DNA from: Hahellaceae bacterium
GTDB taxonomy: Bacteria > Pseudomonadota > Gammaproteobacteria > Pseudomonadales > Oleiphilaceae
Reading direction: 5' to 3'
Length of the DNA stretch: 64,000 nt
Assembly (NCBI GenBank): GCA_024234575.1
Contig: JACKOB010000002.1
Location: 496,001-560,000 of the forward strand
A program made the position numbers and the translations under genes. This document shows, piece by piece, positions 15,714-24,324 of this stretch. The stretch's first letter is position 1. Each line of letters opens with the position of its first letter. The notes below the pieces were generated by a model. The model was not told the origin of the DNA. It did not search any database and saw only the letters and a list, made by a program, of their open reading frames with translations.

Positions 15714-15728
15714 TAGACGACCGGTCTA
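15714..15728 (+). promoter_or_regulatory. Operator of the TetR regulator, site 2
   Basis: TAGACGACCGGTCTA has TAGAC/GTCTA arms and a GACCGGTC core. It lies 24 bases before the reductase ATG and resembles both site 1 and the TAGACC-N4-GGTCTA type box known for NemR. Confidence 0.75.
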
Positions 15729-15751
15729 ATAAATTAGTAACGGAGAAAAAC

Positions 15752-17020
15752 ATGACGGCATCAACCAAACTCACATTGGACAGCCAATTCACATTACCAA
15801 CAGGTACGGTGATCAAAAACAGGCTGTTCAAATCAGCAATGAGTGAACAGCTTGGAGATAAACATCACAACCCCAGCAAAGGTCTCGCGCATCTCTATCG
15901 ACGTTGGGCGCAAGGTGGTATCGGCTTGATGATGTCGGGCAATATCATGATTGACCGCACGGCTTTAGGTGAACCTAAAAATGTGGTGCTTGATGACAAA
16001 AGTGACCTCACCCTATTCAAAGCCTGGACGAAGGCGGGCACAGAGAACAACTCACATCTGTGGGCCCAGCTGAATCATCCTGGCAAGCAGATCCCCAATT
16101 TTATTGCCAAAGAGCCTGTTGCGCCTTCTGCCATTGCCTTAAAGCGCGGCCTGGAAAAAGGCTTTAACAAACCGCGAGCACTTACCGAGCCAGAGATTCT
16201 GGGCATTATTGGTAAATTTGCTACCGCCGCAAAACTGTCGAAAGAGTCTGGCTTTACCGGCGTGCAAATACATGGCGCACATGGCTATCTAGTAAGCCAG
16301 TTTTTATCACCTGGGCACAATCAGCGCACAGACAAATGGGGTGGCTCACTCGAGAACCGAATGCGTTTCGTTGTTGAAGTGTATCGGGCCATTCGTAAAG
16401 AAGTGGGCAAAGACTTCCCAGTTGGCATCAAGCTCAACTCTGCCGATTTTATGAAGGGTGGTTTCTCTGAAGAAGATTCAATGCAGGTGATTCAAAAACT
16501 ATCAGAAGAAGGTATCGATCTAATTGAAATTTCTGGCGGCACTTACGAGAGCCCGGCAATGGTTGGACGTCGTGATAAATCAGAAGTTAAAGCAGCGGAT
16601 GTTAAAAAGGAAAGCACCGTAAAACGGGAAGCCTATTTTCTCGACTATGCGGAATCGGTGCGAAAGCATACCAAAACACCTTTGGTGGTAACGGGTGGCT
16701 TTCGCACGGCTGGCGGCATGACGGAAGCATTACGCGGCGGTGCCTGTGATTTTATCGGTTTAGCTCGCCCATTGGCGGTTGATCCGGATCTCCCCAACAG
16801 TGTGATGCAGAACCCTGCGTATGAAATCACCCTGCGCCCTCTTACCACTGGCGTAAAAGCCGTCGATAAGATGGCCATGCTGGACATTACCTGGTACGAA
16901 TTTCAGCTTGCCCGCATGGCGGATAAAAAGGCGCCTGATCCAAAAATGAGCGAATGGCTGGCCTTTGCGAAAACACTGGCCGGTGCCGGTATTTACGCAT
17001 TTAAAAAGCGTCGTGCCTAA
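15752..17020 (+). CDS. NADH:flavin oxidoreductase (old yellow enzyme family)
   Basis: FMN-dependent ene-reductase of 422 residues that reduces activated C=C bonds of enals, enones or related electrophiles. The TIM barrel carries the family motifs: NRLFKSAMSE near the N-terminus, QLNHPGKQ, the active-site GVQIHGAHGYLVSQFLSP, RTDKWGGSLENRMRF, and near the C-terminus TGGFRTAGGMTEALRGGACDFIGLARPLA for phosphate binding. GGAG is eight bases before the ATG. It follows the TetR gene and shares its operator, so it is probably induced by its own substrates. A short C-terminal extension (about residues 365-422) follows the barrel. Confidence 0.9.
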   Translation: MTASTKLTLDSQFTLPTGTVIKNRLFKSAMSEQLGDKHHNPSKGLAHLYRRWAQGGIGLMMSGNIMIDRTALGEPKNVVLDDKSDLTLFKAWTKAGTENNSHLWAQLNHPGKQIPNFIAKEPVAPSAIALKRGLEKGFNKPRALTEPEILGIIGKFATAAKLSKESGFTGVQIHGAHGYLVSQFLSPGHNQRTDKWGGSLENRMRFVVEVYRAIRKEVGKDFPVGIKLNSADFMKGGFSEEDSMQVIQKLSEEGIDLIEISGGTYESPAMVGRRDKSEVKAADVKKESTVKREAYFLDYAESVRKHTKTPLVVTGGFRTAGGMTEALRGGACDFIGLARPLAVDPDLPNSVMQNPAYEITLRPLTTGVKAVDKMAMLDITWYEFQLARMADKKAPDPKMSEWLAFAKTLAGAGIYAFKKRRA

Positions 17021-17029
17021 ACAAAAACT

Positions 17030-17063
17030 GTCAGGGCGAGTGGATACAACAGCTTGCCCTGAC
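17030..17063. terminator. Hairpin between the converging reductase and DMT genes
   Basis: GTCAGGGC and GCCCTGAC form a perfect 8-bp stem with an 18-base loop, eight bases after the reductase stop. It has no T-run, but lies in the 67-base gap between converging genes and probably ends one or both. Confidence 0.55.
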
Positions 17064-17087
17064 TCTCGGCCCCGCAGGGGGCTGAAG

Positions 17088-17978
17088 CTATGCGTCAGTG
17101 ATCAGTCTGTCTTTCACCTTTGCTAAACGACGCTCGGGCCATTGGCTTACAATCATGCCCGAAAGCATCAGTGCGCATCCTGTCAGCTCTTTTATCGTTA
17201 ACACTTCATCTAAGAGCAGATATCCACCCAGCACGGCAAAAACAGCCTCTGTTGAAAGAATCAACGCAGTCATGCCCGGGTCAACTTTTTTCTGGGCAAT
17301 GATCTGCAAAGTAAACGCTACGCCGCTTGAAGCCACGCCCGCATACAGCAAAGATAAACTTGCCGCCTGAAAATCCACCATTGAAGGTGACTCAAGCAAA
17401 CAGGCAGTAATAATCGCCAAAACAGAGGCCACGAAAAACTGGCTGATTGCCAGACTCACAGCATCAACTTTGCGCGAAAGCCAACCGATAACCAAGACAT
17501 GCGCGGCCCAGAAAAAAGCACCTACTAGCTCCAAAAAGTCACCATACCCCATAGAGAAGTCTGGGCCGATAGATAGACAGTAGAGGCCGATGACCGCCAG
17601 AATGACCCCTGCCCACATTTTAATCGTGGTAACGTGTTTTAAAAAAATCCCCATCACCGGCACAATCACTATGTACATTCCGGTGATAAACCCGGCGTTT
17701 CCTGCGGTGGTGAACTGCAACCCCATTTGTTGAAAAGTAAATCCACAATAAAGAATGGCCCCTGCCAGAAGCCCGCCAATGTAAAAAGTTTTACCGTGAG
17801 GCAGACGCCCTTTGCTAAAAATAAAAAGTAAAGGAATTAACGAAATCGCCGCCAACAAAAATCGCGCGGCGTTAAAACTGTGCGGGCCTAAATGAGCCAT
17901 GCCGGTCGTTTGCGCCACAAAAGCGAATCCCCAAATAGCGGCAACCAATAGCAGTAAAAGATGTGAGAAAGAAAACAT
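17088..17978 (-). CDS. DMT-superfamily transporter (EamA domains)
   Basis: Inner-membrane drug/metabolite transporter of 296 residues with ten predicted helices and two tandem EamA repeats. The first repeat contains WGFAFVAQTTGMAHLGPHSFNAARFLLA, typical for the family. The second contains SLLYAGVASSGVAFTLQIIAQKKVDPGMTALILSTEAVFAVLGG, the most conserved part. Members export amino acids, nucleosides or other metabolites, and the substrate is unknown here. It stands alone, converging with the old-yellow-enzyme gene. A basic cytoplasmic tail ends the protein. Confidence 0.88.
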   Translation of the reverse strand: MFSFSHLLLLLVAAIWGFAFVAQTTGMAHLGPHSFNAARFLLAAISLIPLLFIFSKGRLPHGKTFYIGGLLAGAILYCGFTFQQMGLQFTTAGNAGFITGMYIVIVPVMGIFLKHVTTIKMWAGVILAVIGLYCLSIGPDFSMGYGDFLELVGAFFWAAHVLVIGWLSRKVDAVSLAISQFFVASVLAIITACLLESPSMVDFQAASLSLLYAGVASSGVAFTLQIIAQKKVDPGMTALILSTEAVFAVLGGYLLLDEVLTIKELTGCALMLSGMIVSQWPERRLAKVKDRLITDA

Positions 17979-18141
17979 AACGACCTCAAAAGTGAACGCA
18001 TCGCCATTTTACCTATGTAGCAAACAAATGGCTTTATCGAATCGCATATTGCACTAAATTAGTTGCGCAACGTTAACCGAAAGGGTGAATTCTGTATTTT
18101 GGTTTATAGTTATAGAGCAACGCTCCCACTATAAAAGCTGA

Positions 18142-18606
18142 GTGCATAGACGGTTGGACAACGAAAAGACCATACCGGGTGACCGGAAAAATCCACTGCG
18201 AATAAAGGTCAAGCACGAAGGTGACAGGCGGGTTTATGGCCGCGTGCCTACCCTGACGGTGATTACCAAGGTTAAAGTCAAACCGTCCATGTTGCGCACC
18301 CCTGATTGGGAGCCGGTAAACATGATCGACTATAACCGCAATGGCTTCGCTTTTTTAAGCCGAAATGAATATAAGCTGGGGCAATCCTTAAAAGTTTACT
18401 TCCGTTTGGTGGTAGATCAAACAGAAGTGACACTGGAGAACATCTTTGTCACCATCAAAAGCATCTCACTGGAAAAAAACCACTTACGCTATGGGGCAGA
18501 ATTTAATTTCGAAGCAAATGATCATATGCGTTCACCACAACTTAAAGCAAAGTTAAGCGGCGTTGAGCGGATGGTTAAAAGAGCTTTGGAAAAAATGGCC
18601 CGCTAG
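18142..18606 (+). CDS. PilZ-domain protein
   Basis: 154-residue cytoplasmic protein that probably binds cyclic di-GMP. The two PilZ signatures are visible: DRRVYGR (RxxxR) and DYNRNGFAF (a DxNxxG version of the D/NxSxxG motif). After the barrel comes a C-terminal extension (NDHMRSPQLKAKLSGVERMVKRAL) shared with the second PilZ protein at 40255, so the two are paralogues. The start is a GTG without a strong Shine-Dalgarno, so the exact start is uncertain. A small lipoprotein gene follows 23 bases later. Confidence 0.75.
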   Translation: MHRRLDNEKTIPGDRKNPLRIKVKHEGDRRVYGRVPTLTVITKVKVKPSMLRTPDWEPVNMIDYNRNGFAFLSRNEYKLGQSLKVYFRLVVDQTEVTLENIFVTIKSISLEKNHLRYGAEFNFEANDHMRSPQLKAKLSGVERMVKRALEKMAR

Positions 18607-18629
18607 TTCTACTGAAGGAGTCTTATCTT

Positions 18630-18848
18630 TTGAATCCACTGCTACGATATGCCACAGCGATCATATTCTTTCTGATAATCGCCTCCTGCAGCAAGGAAGC
18701 GCCTGTTACCACTGCTACGACTCCTGCAGAACCGCAAAAACCTGATGCTTTGTTTGACGCGCAAAAGCAGGTACTGGAGGCAGCTCGTCAGACAGAGTTG
18801 ATTATTGACAAAGCAGCAGAAGAGCGCAGAAAACAAATGGAGGAATGA
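18630..18848 (+). CDS. Small lipoprotein
   Basis: 72-residue predicted lipoprotein. A TTG start is preceded by AAGGAG with good spacing. The hydrophobic signal (LRYATAIIFFLIIASC) ends in a lipobox with Cys at residue 20. The mature part is a Pro/Thr-rich linker followed by a charged helix (DAQKQVLEAARQTELIIDKAAEERRKQMEE) that could form a coiled coil. The family is not recognised. It lies 23 bases after the PilZ gene and may be co-transcribed with it. Confidence 0.72.
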   Translation: MNPLLRYATAIIFFLIIASCSKEAPVTTATTPAEPQKPDALFDAQKQVLEAARQTELIIDKAAEERRKQMEE

Positions 18849-18923
18849 TGGCACATCAATGCTACATACCTACATCTAAGGCTCCCCTATAAATTGTCAC
18901 AGGGATTACCGATAACAAGTGTT

Positions 18924-21188
18924 TCATCGCTGCGAAACCACCTCTGCAACAATTACTGCCTTTTTATAGCCCGCATCATGCAATTTTTTCAGACAAGACT
19001 CGGCCTGATCTGCCGCAACACCGGCCAACAACCCTCCCGCCGTTTGTGGATCAAATATCACCTCTAATAAAGCTGACGAGTGCTCACAGCCACGCTCATT
19101 AAAACTTAGCCAAGTGGCAAGTTTTGCCTCAATTTGCCTGTTCTGTGCATGCAGGGTGCTTAAAATACCCGACTGAATACAATCAATTGCCCCATCCAGC
19201 AATGGCAACGATGCCAATGAAAGCAATGCATTCGTTCGCGAAGCCTGCAACATCTCCATTAAATGTCCCGCTAGTCCAAAGCCGGTCACATCCGTACAGG
19301 CTGTGGCGCCGAATTGCTGCAAAACTTTACTGGCCTCCAGGTTCGACTGCCGCATACTGACAATCGCTTTTTTTACCCACAACCCTTGTGCCAGGCCACG
19401 CATATCCGCGGCAAACAACGTGCCTGTACCCAGAGGTTTTGTGAGTATCAATTTATCCCCCACCTTTAGACCACCCTTCTTCAGCAGCTGCTCGGCACTC
19501 GCGATTCCATTTATCGCAAAACCCAAGCTTAACTCAGCCCCTTCGGCAGTGTGTCCACCTATAATGGGCATTTCACACTCATCAAAGACCTTTGCCGCCC
19601 CCATCATTAAATGTAATAGTTGCTGCTCGACTTTTTCTTCGCTGGCAAATGGCAGTGTCACTATGGCCTGGGCGCTATGGGGGGTCGCGCCCATGGCAAA
19701 AATATCCCCCAAGGCGTGATTGGCAGCGATTTGGCCAAACACGTAGTCATCATCTATAAAGCGTCGAAAAGCATCAACAGACTGCACCAGCAGCTTTCCC
19801 GCAGGCACGGAAAAAACAGCGGCATCGTCCGGTTGCCCAACGCCAATATCGACTCTATCCATAAACTTTGTCGATAATTGCCGGATAACACGATTCAAAA
19901 TGGGCTGACCCACTTTGGCCCCGCAACCACCACAGCGCATACTGACTATTTCTGCAGGCGGTTGTTGGCTTAGTACTGAGCCAGCCTTATCAGGTAATGC
20001 CATGCGGCCATTTAGTTCGCTAAAGCCTCGCATAAATTTTCTGTCAATACTGTCCTTCCAACGCCACACCCAAGCTCCGGATAGTGTCCAGCGACCTCGG
20101 GATGCCACTGCATAACGGTTACCGGTGCTTACCAGGCTTAAGAATTGCCGCTGGGGAGAAAAACGGGATAGCGATTGATTTTTTAGTGCACGTTCAAGAT
20201 TTTTAGCCAATGGTGGCCCTTGTCTAACCGCGAAAACACCAGCCTTTGGCCTCGGGTGGCCGACAACGTCGGCGATATCCCCTGCAGCAAAAACGTTTGC
20301 ATGAGAAGTGGATTGCAGACAGGCGTTTACTTCGATAAAGCCCTGCTTGGTGACAGCAAGTCGCGACTGACGAGGCCACGCTGGGGCTGCCGCTGAAATC
20401 GCCCAAATAATTTCATCCAGCGCTAACTGACGAGGCTCGCCATTGCGGCTGTCGTCATATAACACACTATCATCGACCCGTGTAACACGAAACCCGGTGT
20501 GTACATTCACGCTGCGGTCTCGCAGAACCTTTGAATAAGTGTGCCGCACTTTACGATTATGGCTGGGTAAAACCTCTTGGGTAGCCGCGACCAGGTGAAA
20601 ATGCAGATGGCTGGTGGTTTTCTTTTTTGCTTCGAAGCATTGCTGCAACCGATATTGCATTGCCAGCACCACTTCGACGCCACTGGCCCCCGCGCCAACT
20701 GCCGCTATGTGTACGTCTCTGCCTGATTCATCCTGTAGCAGCCGCTGTTGCAACTGGGACCAGTAACGTAAAAACTGATCGACGGGCTTTACCGCAGTGG
20801 TCAGTGCACTGGCGCCAGGAACAGACGACCGGTCTGGTGCAGAGCCTGTATCAATTGATAAAACATCATATTGAAAAGGGGGGTGTTGCTGGCAAAATAC
20901 GGTTCTGTTATCGAGATCAAGACCGGTGACAGTATCTTCGATAAAACGAACTCCCAGGGCCCGGCAAAGCCTGCCCAGATCAATATGCACTTCATCGTAA
21001 TCGTAATTGCCAGCAATCAGGCCAGGTAACATGCCAGAATATGGTGTTTGCACGAAACTGGAAATCAAAGTAATACGCACCCCGGCCAAGTGACGCATTG
21101 CCAAAATTTTTAGGGCTATTGCATGAGCGTGGCCACCGCCAATCAACACCAGATCCTGATTAATCGGAACATCCTTTGCCGTATTCAT
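18924..21188 (-). CDS. selD: FAD oxidoreductase fused to selenide, water dikinase
   Basis: Bifunctional 754-residue protein. Residues 1 to about 395 form an NADH-dehydrogenase-like FAD/NAD(P) oxidoreductase (LVLIGGGHAHAI for FAD, AAVGAGASGVEV for NAD(P), FAAGDIADV near its end). Residues about 410-754 are SelD, which makes selenophosphate from selenide and ATP. The SelD active site GGCGAKVG has the essential Cys422 and Lys425 at the places of E. coli Cys17 and Lys20; the second Cys of E. coli is Ala here, and no selenocysteine codon is present. It is the last gene of the selU-ABC-selD operon. The fused oxidoreductase may supply reduced selenium, which is inference. Confidence 0.92.
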   Translation of the reverse strand: MNTAKDVPINQDLVLIGGGHAHAIALKILAMRHLAGVRITLISSFVQTPYSGMLPGLIAGNYDYDEVHIDLGRLCRALGVRFIEDTVTGLDLDNRTVFCQQHPPFQYDVLSIDTGSAPDRSSVPGASALTTAVKPVDQFLRYWSQLQQRLLQDESGRDVHIAAVGAGASGVEVVLAMQYRLQQCFEAKKKTTSHLHFHLVAATQEVLPSHNRKVRHTYSKVLRDRSVNVHTGFRVTRVDDSVLYDDSRNGEPRQLALDEIIWAISAAAPAWPRQSRLAVTKQGFIEVNACLQSTSHANVFAAGDIADVVGHPRPKAGVFAVRQGPPLAKNLERALKNQSLSRFSPQRQFLSLVSTGNRYAVASRGRWTLSGAWVWRWKDSIDRKFMRGFSELNGRMALPDKAGSVLSQQPPAEIVSMRCGGCGAKVGQPILNRVIRQLSTKFMDRVDIGVGQPDDAAVFSVPAGKLLVQSVDAFRRFIDDDYVFGQIAANHALGDIFAMGATPHSAQAIVTLPFASEEKVEQQLLHLMMGAAKVFDECEMPIIGGHTAEGAELSLGFAINGIASAEQLLKKGGLKVGDKLILTKPLGTGTLFAADMRGLAQGLWVKKAIVSMRQSNLEASKVLQQFGATACTDVTGFGLAGHLMEMLQASRTNALLSLASLPLLDGAIDCIQSGILSTLHAQNRQIEAKLATWLSFNERGCEHSSALLEVIFDPQTAGGLLAGVAADQAESCLKKLHDAGYKKAVIVAEVVSQR

Positions 21189-21247
21189 AAGCTCTCTTAT
21201 CGGGGCGGTTAACGAGGTTTTTTCAGAGCCAGATACGCGTAAAGGCC

Positions 21248-22762
21248 CTAACGGATTTCAGGTAAAGCCGTCAGTCGCAGTTGTTTTCTAATGCGCCTGG
21301 ACACAATATCTACCAAGATATTCAGCAGTGCCGTGATTAAAATCAAAAACAGTGCCCGATCAAATCGAAGTTCTTCGAAGGCTGAGTCCACGTAAAACCC
21401 TAACGTGTGGATACCAAGAATACCGAGAATGGCGCTCTCTCGCAAAATGACCTCCCATCGGTAAAATAAAAACGCGAGAAAAGGGCGGTAAATGCGCGGC
21501 GTAACTTCGTAGGCATAACGATTTAACCCCCGTGCCGCCCCTAAGGGTAGTTTAAGAGTAATGGTTGAGTGACCAATCAAGTGGGCAATAATGGCGCCAT
21601 TGTGCAGGCTCAGAGCTATGATGGCAGGAAGCATGGAGGGCCCGACCATGACCACTACGACAAAAGCGAGCATCAGCTCGGGAATCGATCGCAACACCAC
21701 CAGAAAAAGATGCCCGGGCAGACGCCAACGTTTTCGGAAAAACAGCGGCGATACCAGTGGATAAAGCAGCAGTGTAACGATGCCGCTGCCCACCAGTGAG
21801 ATCATCGTCAGCAACAGCGTGTTCCACACGCCGATACCCACCTGTGTCTGTACCAGCTTCACGCACCAGTTAAACATATCCGCCCAGACCGAAACATCAA
21901 GCAAACTGGCAGCATCACGCATTGGCTGGGGCAGAATATCGTGGGTTAAGAAGCGCAGGATAATTTCCGGGTTTGTGGACAGCTCAAACGGCAGCCATAT
22001 CAGCGATGCCAGCAGCAGTATTAACAAACCACGACGATGGGTCCAAAGCCGCAAACTGGCGATGATCAGAAAAAACAGGTACAGAACTCCCGCAGCCTGA
22101 GAATAGTCACCCTGCTTAAAGTAGGTCTCAAGATGAAACCCCAGCGTCGGCAACCCCACAAACCCCAGCACAGAGCTGCTGCGAATGCCGCACTCCAGAC
22201 GATAACGGGTATAAATGACAAGCTGGGGCCAGGCTACTGCCAGGCGCGCGTAGATATATGCCGAGCCAGTATTAAGCGCCTTTATTGGCAGAGCATTGAG
22301 GGGGCGTTGATCTACCTCCTCTAAAATCTCGGCGTACACTTTGGTAAAAATACCGGTGAAGGGGATGATGATCGCCAGCAGCCCGGTAACCGTATGCAAC
22401 CCGAAGACCTGCAAAAAAAGCAGCGCCCAGAACAGCTCGTGAACAGACCGGATAAACGAGCAAAACAAACGCACAACGCGCCAGTGAAAAAAGGGCGCCA
22501 GTAATAGCCCCAGCCCCGCCGCTACCGCCACCCCAACGAGGGCAAAAGCAATAGTGTTGGCGAGACTGGTGAGTAATTCAGACCAGGAAAAAAATGATGG
22601 GGTGATAAACCCTAAGCCAATTCTGCCAAACTCCGACCAGGGGTCGGCGGCGATCACTTCGATATCTGCGAAGGCTATACAAACCATGGCCAGTATGACA
22701 AAACTGACACTCACCCCTCGTATAGACATCATCGGCTTAGCAAAGCGCCTTGAAACCAGCAT
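21248..22762 (-). CDS. PhnE-like ABC permease, two fused domains (putative selenium uptake)
   Basis: 504-residue inner-membrane permease made of two tandem BPD_transp_1 domains, each like PhnE of phosphonate importers. The N-terminal half has SFIRSVHELFWALLFLQVFGLHTVTG and the C-terminal half LRSIPELMLAFVVVVMVGPSMLPAI, the EAA-type region repeated twice, with about 12 helices in total. In phosphonate systems these halves are usually separate chains. It overlaps the 3' end of the ATPase gene by 26 bases; a later ATG (22732 or 22729) would remove the overlap. Its place between selU and selD suggests selenate or selenite import, as proposed for the related ABC family. The substrate is not proven. 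Confidence 0.82.
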   Translation of the reverse strand: MLVSRRFAKPMMSIRGVSVSFVILAMVCIAFADIEVIAADPWSEFGRIGLGFITPSFFSWSELLTSLANTIAFALVGVAVAAGLGLLLAPFFHWRVVRLFCSFIRSVHELFWALLFLQVFGLHTVTGLLAIIIPFTGIFTKVYAEILEEVDQRPLNALPIKALNTGSAYIYARLAVAWPQLVIYTRYRLECGIRSSSVLGFVGLPTLGFHLETYFKQGDYSQAAGVLYLFFLIIASLRLWTHRRGLLILLLASLIWLPFELSTNPEIILRFLTHDILPQPMRDAASLLDVSVWADMFNWCVKLVQTQVGIGVWNTLLLTMISLVGSGIVTLLLYPLVSPLFFRKRWRLPGHLFLVVLRSIPELMLAFVVVVMVGPSMLPAIIALSLHNGAIIAHLIGHSTITLKLPLGAARGLNRYAYEVTPRIYRPFLAFLFYRWEVILRESAILGILGIHTLGFYVDSAFEELRFDRALFLILITALLNILVDIVSRRIRKQLRLTALPEIR

Positions 22763-23474
22763 TCGTAACGTAATTGTCTTTCAACTGCGAGGGCTGGCTT
22801 TCTCCCTCATAGAGCTGCCGTAATGTGTCGGGCGTTAAGCCCTCCGTTGCGGCATCAAGCGCTACCTTACCGTCTTTTATACCGATAATACGGTGACAAT
22901 ATTTCAAAGCCTGTTCAATATGATGTAAGGCTAAAACCACCGTTTCATGAGTGTTAACAACGTATGCCAGTAAATCTTCTGCCTGCACTTCATCGACAGC
23001 CGAAACAGGTTCATCGCCGATAAAAACCGACTTATTCTGGAAGATGGTTCGCCCCAGCGCAACCCGCTGTTGCTGTCCGCCGGAAAGTCTTTCTGCGGCA
23101 GTAGATAGTTTATCCGAAAGGCCCAAAACGCTTGCCAGGGGAGCTACTTTAGCAATTTCTTTTTTAAGGGGGTAAAACAGATTGAGCAGATTATAAGCCA
23201 CAGGGTGCTGATCAAGCTGTCCCATGTAAATGTTGTGAAAAGCTGAAAGGGTTGGCACCAGCCCCGGCGCTTGCTCACAAAAAGCAATCGATTGCGGGCT
23301 TTGTCGGTAAAGGGCACGTAACAACGTCGTTTTTCCGGACCCACTTTTACCAACAATGGCGACCTTTTCTCCCCGGCGGATGGATAGCGACAGATCATCC
23401 AGCACGGTTCCACCATGCCAGCCAATCGTCTGCCTATCCAACTGAAACAGTACCGGGGGCTGCATCTCAGTCAA
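22737..23474 (-). CDS. PhnC-like ABC transporter ATPase (putative selenium uptake)
   Basis: 245-residue ATP-binding subunit. It has Walker A GKSGSGKT (residues 42-49), signature LSGGQQQRVALGR, Walker B VFIGDEPVSAVDE, and a switch His in VVLALHHIEQAL. It closely resembles PhnC-type ATPases. The Asp-Glu of Walker B is intact, so it should be active. Its start overlaps the stop of the substrate-binding gene by eight bases, and its end overlaps the permease start. Neighbours selU and selD give the selenium assignment, which is inference by context. Confidence 0.88.
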   Translation of the reverse strand: MTEMQPPVLFQLDRQTIGWHGGTVLDDLSLSIRRGEKVAIVGKSGSGKTTLLRALYRQSPQSIAFCEQAPGLVPTLSAFHNIYMGQLDQHPVAYNLLNLFYPLKKEIAKVAPLASVLGLSDKLSTAAERLSGGQQQRVALGRTIFQNKSVFIGDEPVSAVDEVQAEDLLAYVVNTHETVVLALHHIEQALKYCHRIIGIKDGKVALDAATEGLTPDTLRQLYEGESQPSQLKDNYVTNAGFKALC

Positions 23475-24324
23475 TTAAACCAATGCTTTTAGCGGTGTCG
23501 AGTATCGGCTGATAGTCAGAATTTTTAGCTTCAACAAAACTCTGTCTGGGGAAACTCGCCAGCAAGTCAGGATCATTCATACCCAGCAATGCGGCTTTCA
23601 CTTTCGCACTAAATCCCGCGCCCCAATTTCCATCGACATCACCACGAATACTCCACTGATAATCCGGGTACACAGGCGTCTCCCAAATCACTTGTACTTT
23701 CTCTGGATCAACTTTGCCTTCGGCCAGCTCGGTTTCCCAGACTTTGTAATTCACTACACCAATTTGATAAGCACCCGTATTCACCAAAGCAATCGTTCGG
23801 GAATGGTCGGTGCTGAAGCCAACTCGACTAAATACTTCTTCAGGTGCGCGCTTAAAATGCTCACGAATATAAAACTCTGGCATTAATCTGCCAGATGTTG
23901 ACCCCTTTGAGCCAAATGTTAACGTCAAACCTTCGATACCTTCAGGGAAGGACTCACCTGGTTTGACACCTGCTGACGTGTGAGCAATAAAGTAGGTTTT
24001 AAAAAACTGGTCTTCGTAGCCTTGGGCGATCGCTTCTGAACCGGGCACCAGCAGTCGTGCCTGTACGCCAGACAAGCCGCCAAACCAAGCAAGCTGCACC
24101 TCATCATTACGAAAAGCAGTAACGGCTGCCGCATAGGACTTAACCGGCACATAATTAACTTTAACGCCTAGCTGGGTCTCTAGATATTTTGCTACCTTGC
24201 CAAACCTTAACTGTAGCTGCGAGCTATCCTGATCGGGAATCGCGGTGAAGGTAAAATCCTTGGCATTGGCAAGGGTAGCAGCCACAAGCATGGTTGCGGC
24301 GATGATTAAACGGGATAATTTCAC
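23467..24324 (-). CDS. PhnD-like periplasmic binding protein (putative selenate/selenite)
   Basis: 285-residue periplasmic solute-binding protein with a signal peptide (cleavage near ATLANA-KD). It belongs to the phosphonate-binding-like group: FTAIPDQDSSQLQLRFGKVAKYLETQLGVKVNYVPVKSY, then AWFGGLSGVQAR, FGSKGSTSGRLMPEFYI and GVVNYKVWE, which line the anion-binding cleft. A subgroup of these proteins found beside selD/selU has been proposed to bind selenate or selenite. It overlaps the selU stop by four bases, so the five genes form one operon. Confidence 0.86.
   Translation of the reverse strand: MKLSRLIIAATMLVAATLANAKDFTFTAIPDQDSSQLQLRFGKVAKYLETQLGVKVNYVPVKSYAAAVTAFRNDEVQLAWFGGLSGVQARLLVPGSEAIAQGYEDQFFKTYFIAHTSAGVKPGESFPEGIEGLTLTFGSKGSTSGRLMPEFYIREHFKRAPEEVFSRVGFSTDHSRTIALVNTGAYQIGVVNYKVWETELAEGKVDPEKVQVIWETPVYPDYQWSIRGDVDGNWGAGFSAKVKAALLGMNDPDLLASFPRQSFVEAKNSDYQPILDTAKSIGLID

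Noticed and set aside
18924..21188. Selenocysteine-containing SelD
   Set aside because: The catalytic position is a TGC cysteine codon (Cys422), not TGA, and no selenocysteine machinery is in the window.
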